NCBI GenBank assembly: GCA_008360955.1
Contig: LUCM01000819.1
Coordinates: 158,634 to 222,633 of the forward strand
From: Fasciolopsis buskii
Taxonomy: Eukaryota > Platyhelminthes > Trematoda > Plagiorchiida > Fasciolidae
DNA: 64,000 bases
Direction of reading: 5' to 3'
Shown here one piece after another: positions 60,225 through 64,000 of this stretch. The first letter of the stretch is position 1. Each line of letters opens with the position of its first letter. The notes beneath the pieces are model-generated. The model was not told the DNA's origin. It did not search any database and was given only the letters and a program-made list of their open reading frames with translations. A program made the position numbers and the translations under genes.

Positions 60225-63200
60225 GCGTTCCACCTCTCTATTCTGGTTAGTGCTCTTCATGAACGAATTAATGGAGGACCCTTTAGGAGGTCTTCAGGAT
60301 GTGAACGTCAAACTGGGAAATGGAGGGAAGCTGCGTGAACTGTATTAGGCAAACAAACTTGTGTGCTTGTCTGAATCCGCCGAACATACGTAGCGTGTAG
60401 GATACGGGCTCGCGAAGGCTGTAACCGCTTTCAGCATGTGCTTTGTACCTTCAGACTGCAAAATGCTCTTGCGGGACTGAACGAGAACAGCACCAAACTT
60501 GGCGCTCGATGGAGAGGAACTAATCACGTGCACCTTTTTCACTTATTTCGACAACTGTTTGACAACGCACCGTAGCTCGGCATTATAGACGAGCACAAGT
60601 ACCTTCAAAGCTTGAGTGGTTTATGCCGGTATGATGCACCAATGGCACCCACTTGTTATTTCGTTGAAACTGAGGAGTTCAATGCATTGTGCAACAGTGA
60701 ATTCAGTTCATTTTTTCTAGTTTTATGGCATAAAATCTGTCTGCTGATGTTTGCCTTCTGGAGGTTTCCGATCATCGATGTTTGTGTGGCTTCGTTACGA
60801 TTGGATGGACAGACCGGGTGAGCAGAGTGCAGCTTGAGGATCAAATATTTGGGAGCTGGTTGGAGACTAATCTATGATTTCGTATCTAGCTCAGTAGACT
60901 TCTGTGATCGTCTCACGAATACTGGCCTAACATACCGGGCCAAGCTATCCATTCCTCCCACGGAAGAAGCCACATGTAGGCCTGCAGTAGACGTGAGGGC
61001 ATGAAATGAGAAGGACAAGGTAACGGTCTCACGTCCTGATGGATGCGGTCCAGAAGATAGATAAACCAATTGAATAATCACATTGAAGGATACGGCAGCG
61101 AACCGTCAACAGTGAAAATCGTGTTGCTATTTTATTTCAAATCAGAATGACTGGAAAGTTGCGCCTTTATACAGTTAGGCTGGATTCCATATGCTGGATT
61201 CTGGGGCACTCTTTTCGTGCATGTGGAATTTACCTATTCAGCTCGTCTACTGAACCGTGTGACAATGTCGGAAAGTCTTTGGGGTTTGCTCTGCTGTTTA
61301 ACGGTAGTCGACGTTAATAATAACGATGATGAGGAAGATGAAGATGAGTGGCCAGTGTTTACTCCTGTGTGAAGGATTAAGTTGCTTGCGCTGTGGAGTG
61401 ATTTTGATCCACATCGTACTTTAACAACTGTTTTCTATCCGGCTACACTCTCCATACACCCATTATTGAGAAACCACTGCTTTAAAGAAACGCTGCAGGT
61501 AACCTGGCTTTAATCATTGCTTTGGACCCTTTTGTTACTTTCCAATGAAAGTAAATAGTACAGCTACACTGAATTTGGAGGAATTGTTGGCATACCTTCT
61601 GTTTTATATACAGTAAAACCTTCACCTGCTTGCTTAAAATTAGTTCTCGAACCGATTCACTGAAGAACAGGTTATGTGCTCTGCCTCTGGAATGGTATTT
61701 AAGTGATCTGTATACCTTTGAATCTTGTTTGCAGTTGTGTTCGAGGAACCTTGGCAGTGCTTAATCTGTTCATTAAGTAGAAGGCAGCCGGTTCACTTCC
61801 GGCTTTTGGTGCCTAATATATAAGTGAAATTCCCGTCCGACGTAATATCAAGCTCCTAGAGGCATCTCAAAACACCTGAGCATTGGTAAGGGCAAAAGCA
61901 AAATCTATCGGCGAACAAATGAATAGCTGGGCTCGTTAGCAACACTAAAAATATAGAAAAAACAAGAACCAAAGTCCATTGTCCATTGCAGTGGATGAAG
62001 CACTGTCAAGATGTTGGACGCCTTCGAACCTTCATAAATCCGTTCCGGAAATTGCTTATTCTCTTGCTGAAATCACGATTCGCACTGAGTCAAGGTATTT
62101 CACAAATGCGAATTCTGATCAATTTAACAACGTTCTGGGAGATTTCGTTAATATCAGACGCATTGTCTCATTGTCAATCATTACACAGACATTTCGTTGG
62201 TGAGGAAACCACCAGGTGCACATTGTTAACTGCAGACTGATTTGGACAAAAAACGCTCAGTCACTCGGACTGGTTTGTTTCACTTTCCCATTGTGTGAAG
62301 CCACATTGGCCAGTTTCGATCGCTGACGTCATTTACGCACAGGGATCTGAATTATCTAGCCACAGCGAGTCATTCTACGTGGACTTTCATTGATCTCCCA
62401 ACAGCTGAAACGTTAATTAATCAACTTCGGTGTTGTTCATTATCTCCTAGGAGGCTGCGTGGTGCAAAATTTTTGAACTTAGCCCTACCGCGGGAATTAA
62501 GTGGGGAAATAAATAATATCACAAATGAAACACGGGTTTTTTGTTTTCTTCTCGTGGGAACATTTTTAACGGGAAAACAATTTTTCAAAAGTTATCGTGC
62601 TTTCCCGGAATGCTTTCAGACTCTAAATCAATGCATATCAGAGGAGTTTGCAACAGGGCTGTCTGTCTAGTGTTACAAGCTGATCACTTCAAGAATGGAC
62701 AGAAAAGAGTTTATTGAAAGCAGAAAACGCTGCTTCGTACATGAGCAGTCGTGTTGGTGATTAATCTCACAGGTATGGGTGAACCGGATTTTGGATACTA
62801 GATTTCTGATAAATGAAACAGCAAGGATTCGGGGACAAAATATCCTAGAGATGCGGAGCTGGATCGATAATAATTCTGGAAACACTTTGTTACCGATATT
62901 ACCTCATCAATTATACTGTATATAATGATACGAGCCTCTTCATAAATGATCACGGCAGATTAAACAAAAGGGGTGACTATTTTGTAATCACTACAGTACG
63001 GATCAATGCATATAAACAAAAATGCGCACTATAGTTGGAACGCCCCTGGTAGATAGAAAGACATTCGAAATATAAATTTATGGTTCAAACAGCTGAAAGA
63101 GAGAGTTGGATTCAACAGAATGGGTGATTTGTAAATGAAGTCCAACCACAAAATCTGAGGCCAAAAGGACATCTAATGGCGGAACCGGTCTGCTTTGAAA

Positions 63201-64000
63201 GGGTATAAAAACGATAGCACTTCAGATTAGTTCATCCCATTAGCAATGTGTGTTTCCCTTATTGTCATTATTTGTAAAGGTTCCGATTTTCACCTCTTTC
63301 CTTCCATGGGAATTTCATCTAGCAGAGATTCGGCAGTTGTTTCTCACCTCTTTTGGAATTTATTGTGTGGGTTTGGGTCATTTATGCACCGAACTTCAGC
63401 CAAAATCGGGAATTTGGTTTCAGTCCTCCCCTTTGGAAAAAAAACATTTTTTCGTGTCAGGTTGAGTAGAGATCTTCCCAAAATTCAGCCCACTGAATAA
63501 CGAGGCAAGCCTTTATCTGAGACGAGTGGGACCGTGATCACCTTGGTCTCGGAGCATCTTCGTTTACGTGTCATTCAGTGTTAACTGTCCAGCATCAGTT
63601 CCAGTCAACAGACAAGACGTAAGATGTTAGAACCGAAGAATAGTGAGGTATCAGTGGAGTGCAGTAGAACCAATGGGTCGGTAATTTCGGTGATTTTCAG
63701 GTTTCACATGCACTTCACGCGTCCGTACTTAGAGTGAGGGAACAATCTAAGTGCCATACTTTAGAACCCCTGATCGTGGACCATGCTGGACAGAATTTAA
63801 TATATACTTGGTAAAATCAGTAGGAATAATTCTAGCAGTCAGCAGTTATCTATCCTCCGAAACGTCTGGTTTTATTACAGTGTGGTGTGAAGTTTATGCA
63901 ATGGTATCACTGGCGATTATTAAATTTTTCGTGGACTCGTCAGTTTACTGCAGTTTGAAGTATGTGTCCTGGCTGACCTTGCTTAGACTTCGTTGCACTC
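60225..64000. other. Unassigned intergenic sequence to the window edge
   Basis: Only short frames without family signatures (up to 84 codons). No RNA gene or repeat family is recognised. Confidence 0.45.

Noticed and set aside
1..64000. CRISPR arrays, prokaryotic operons, rRNA genes
   Set aside because: No regularly spaced direct repeats, dense collinear frames or rRNA-like sequence were found; the window is clearly eukaryotic.

Overview
This window looks like gene-poor DNA from a large, repeat-rich animal genome. It is AT-leaning, with long intergenic and intronic stretches, decayed non-LTR retrotransposons, tRNA-derived short repeats, ATCT/TA microsatellites and scaffold gaps (one single N and one run of 25 N). 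The mix is most like a draft assembly of a parasitic flatworm, perhaps a tapeworm. That placement is inference from general character, not from a marker gene. No rRNA or intact tRNA gene, CRISPR array or prokaryotic operon is visible.

One convincing gene is present, on the minus strand. Its first coding exon (51396-50941, 152 codons, strong start context, GTAAGT donor) encodes a cytosolic N-terminus, a membrane segment and the first half of a cysteine-rich extracellular loop. Its last exon (11505-11230, 91 codons plus stop, pyrimidine-rich acceptor) encodes the rest of the loop, a second membrane segment with an IFWP motif and a short tail. Both junctions are phase 0. The joined protein (243 aa) has the layout and cysteine spacing of calcium-activated potassium (BK) channel beta subunits (KCNMB family; TipE-type sodium channel auxiliaries are the alternative). 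The two exons are separated by one intron of about 39.4 kb, so most of this window is the inside of a single intron.

Layout: 1-930 is a decayed RTE-like retrotransposon. 2.1-8.3 kb holds two SINE-like families, microsatellites and a decayed Jockey/CR1-like reverse transcriptase on the minus strand. 8.3-11.2 kb is featureless and includes the probable 3' flank of the gene. 11.2-51.4 kb is the channel-subunit gene. Its intron carries SINE-like copies, two repeat pairs of unknown class (one inverted, one direct), a foldback cluster near 40.1 kb, and a 19.5-22.3 kb segment present twice around a single-N join. That duplication reads as an unmerged allele with a 784-bp insertion/deletion difference. 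51.4-64 kb is the 5' flank of the gene, with the 3' end of another non-LTR element at 53.9-54.4 kb, a tRNA-like relic and a fourth copy of the first SINE family.

Beyond the channel subunit, every long open frame checked was unrecognised, lay in a repeat, or looked like chance.
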